From positions 310,001 through 374,000 of the forward strand of contig CABHNZ010000004.1 in the NCBI GenBank assembly GCA_902167985.1: a stretch of DNA of 64,000 nucleotides, written 5' to 3'. Positions 63,388 through 64,000 of the stretch are shown here, in pieces. The position numbers and the translations under genes were made by a program. The stretch's first letter is position 1. Each line of letters opens with the position of its first letter. The notes under the pieces were generated by a model that was not told the origin of the DNA, made no database searches, and worked only from the letters and a program-made list of their open reading frames with translations. Origin of the DNA: Shinella sp. UYSO24. Its GTDB lineage: Bacteria; Pseudomonadota; Alphaproteobacteria; Rhizobiales; Rhizobiaceae.

Positions 63388-64000
63388 TCAGTCCTGATCG
63401 GCATCACGTTCGTGATCATGGTCCGGGTGATCGTCATAGCGCTCATCCCGGTCATCGTAATCGTCGTCATTCTCGCTATCGTCAGCCAGCGCCGAGGCTG
63501 CGCCGCGGCCCTTGAAGTGCTTGGCGAGCAGGAACATCTCGACCGATTCCTGACGCGACGAGCCCGGCTTGATGTGGATGACCTGCTTGAAGTTCTGCTT
63601 CAGCATGTTGAGCAGATCTTTTTCCGTGCCGCCCTGGAAGGTCTTGGCAAGGAAATGCCCGCCCGGCCCCAGAACCTCGACGGCGAAGTGGGCTGCCACT
63701 TCGCAGAGATGCATGGTGCGCAGGTGGTCGGTCTTCTGGTGGCCGGTCGTCGGGGCCGCCATGTCGGAGATGACGAGATCCGGCGTGCCGCCGATCGCTT
63801 CCATCAGAAGACGCGGCGCTTCCGGATCAAGGAAGTCGAGCTGCAGGATTTTTACGCCCGGCAGCGGTGCCATTTCGAGAAAATCGATGGCGGCGACGCG
63901 GATGTCCTCGTCCGTCACTTCGTCACGTTCGCCGCGATCTGCGACCAGCTGCCGGGGGCAGCGCCCAGATCGATGATGCGGCGCGCGCCTTCATGATCTG
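63388..64000 (-). CDS. rlmE: 23S rRNA (uridine(2552)-2'-O)-methyltransferase RlmE, C-terminal part (one break)
   Basis: RlmE (FtsJ/RrmJ) methylates U2552 of 23S rRNA. The gene runs off the right edge. One G is missing near 63930; the restored text joins [16 protein letters not shown] (SAM motif) to [15 protein letters not shown], then [14 protein letters not shown] (catalytic Asp) and FLAKTFQGG (catalytic Lys). After the conserved [20 protein letters not shown], the protein ends with an unusual Asp/His/Arg-rich acidic tail of about 35 residues. Confidence 0.9.

Noticed and set aside
60799-63996. A 1065-codon open frame on the plus strand
   Set aside because: It runs antisense through the metallo-beta-lactamase gene and out of frame through the MFS and rlmE genes. 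It is an effect of high GC third positions, with no family text.

Overview
The window is chromosomal sequence from an alphaproteobacterium, most likely a member of the Rhizobiaceae (Agrobacterium/Rhizobium/Neorhizobium type). The evidence is the high GC content, the short HisG with a HisZ partner, a plant-type glutamate-cysteine ligase, a RibH2-type lumazine synthase under an FMN riboswitch, an MctP/DUF3311 pair, a DUF2093-DUF4170-LpxK-KdtA neighbourhood, and a CIRCE-controlled groESL operon. I see no rRNA, tRNA, CRISPR array, insertion sequence or prophage. This is mainly a core, housekeeping region.

Layout. 1-9.9 kb: corA (edge), mrp, a LuxR-type regulator, an SMP-30 lactonase, a PAS/receiver protein followed by a GGDEF-EAL protein, mutL and a DUF2093 gene. 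9.9-15.7 kb (minus strand): lipid A/Kdo genes lpxK, a HAD phosphatase and waaA, then DUF4170, a CysQ-like phosphatase and tldE/pmbA. 15.8-25.4 kb: a Kef-type antiporter, patatin, rsmD, rluB, tadA, a lipoprotein and ileS. 25.7-29.4 kb: mctP with its DUF3311 partner, ribF and a HAD-IIA hydrolase. 29.6-35.2 kb: CIRCE, groES, groEL and a five-PAS GGDEF-EAL protein. 35.3-40 kb: DoxX, a methyltransferase and hisG-hisZ-hisS. 40-45.9 kb: a RelBE-like toxin-antitoxin pair, a Met/His/Cys-rich exported protein with a DUF305 protein (probable copper handling), a HAD hydrolase, tag, two L,D-transpeptidases and a Nudix hydrolase. 46-53.1 kb: pit, rsmE, gshA, a DUF937 gene, DUF1127, a LysR regulator and the FMN riboswitch with ribH2. 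53.2-64 kb: katA/oxyR (divergent), an MFS pump, adhP, a MAPEG protein, guaB, a metallo-beta-lactamase-fold protein, a DHA2 MFS pump and rlmE (edge).

The most important property of this sequence is that about 27 genes, including essential ones (ileS, lpxK, guaB), are interrupted by apparent frameshifts. Every one I could resolve is explained by missing bases, usually one base lost from a short run, and none needs an inserted base. Corrected lengths close exactly. I therefore treat these genes as intact genes in an error-prone assembly, not as pseudogenes, and give the span of the whole reconstructed gene with the break positions. At least one gene (mutL) also has a stretch where three losses cancel and hide a conserved motif without any stop codon.

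I did not find a clearly new multi-gene system. The best candidates for a closer look are the low-GC patch inside hisS, the copper-type pair next to the toxin-antitoxin module, the PAS/receiver plus GGDEF-EAL pair, the exact 366-bp PAS repeats in the protein after groEL, and the paired inverted repeats between the LuxR gene and mrp.
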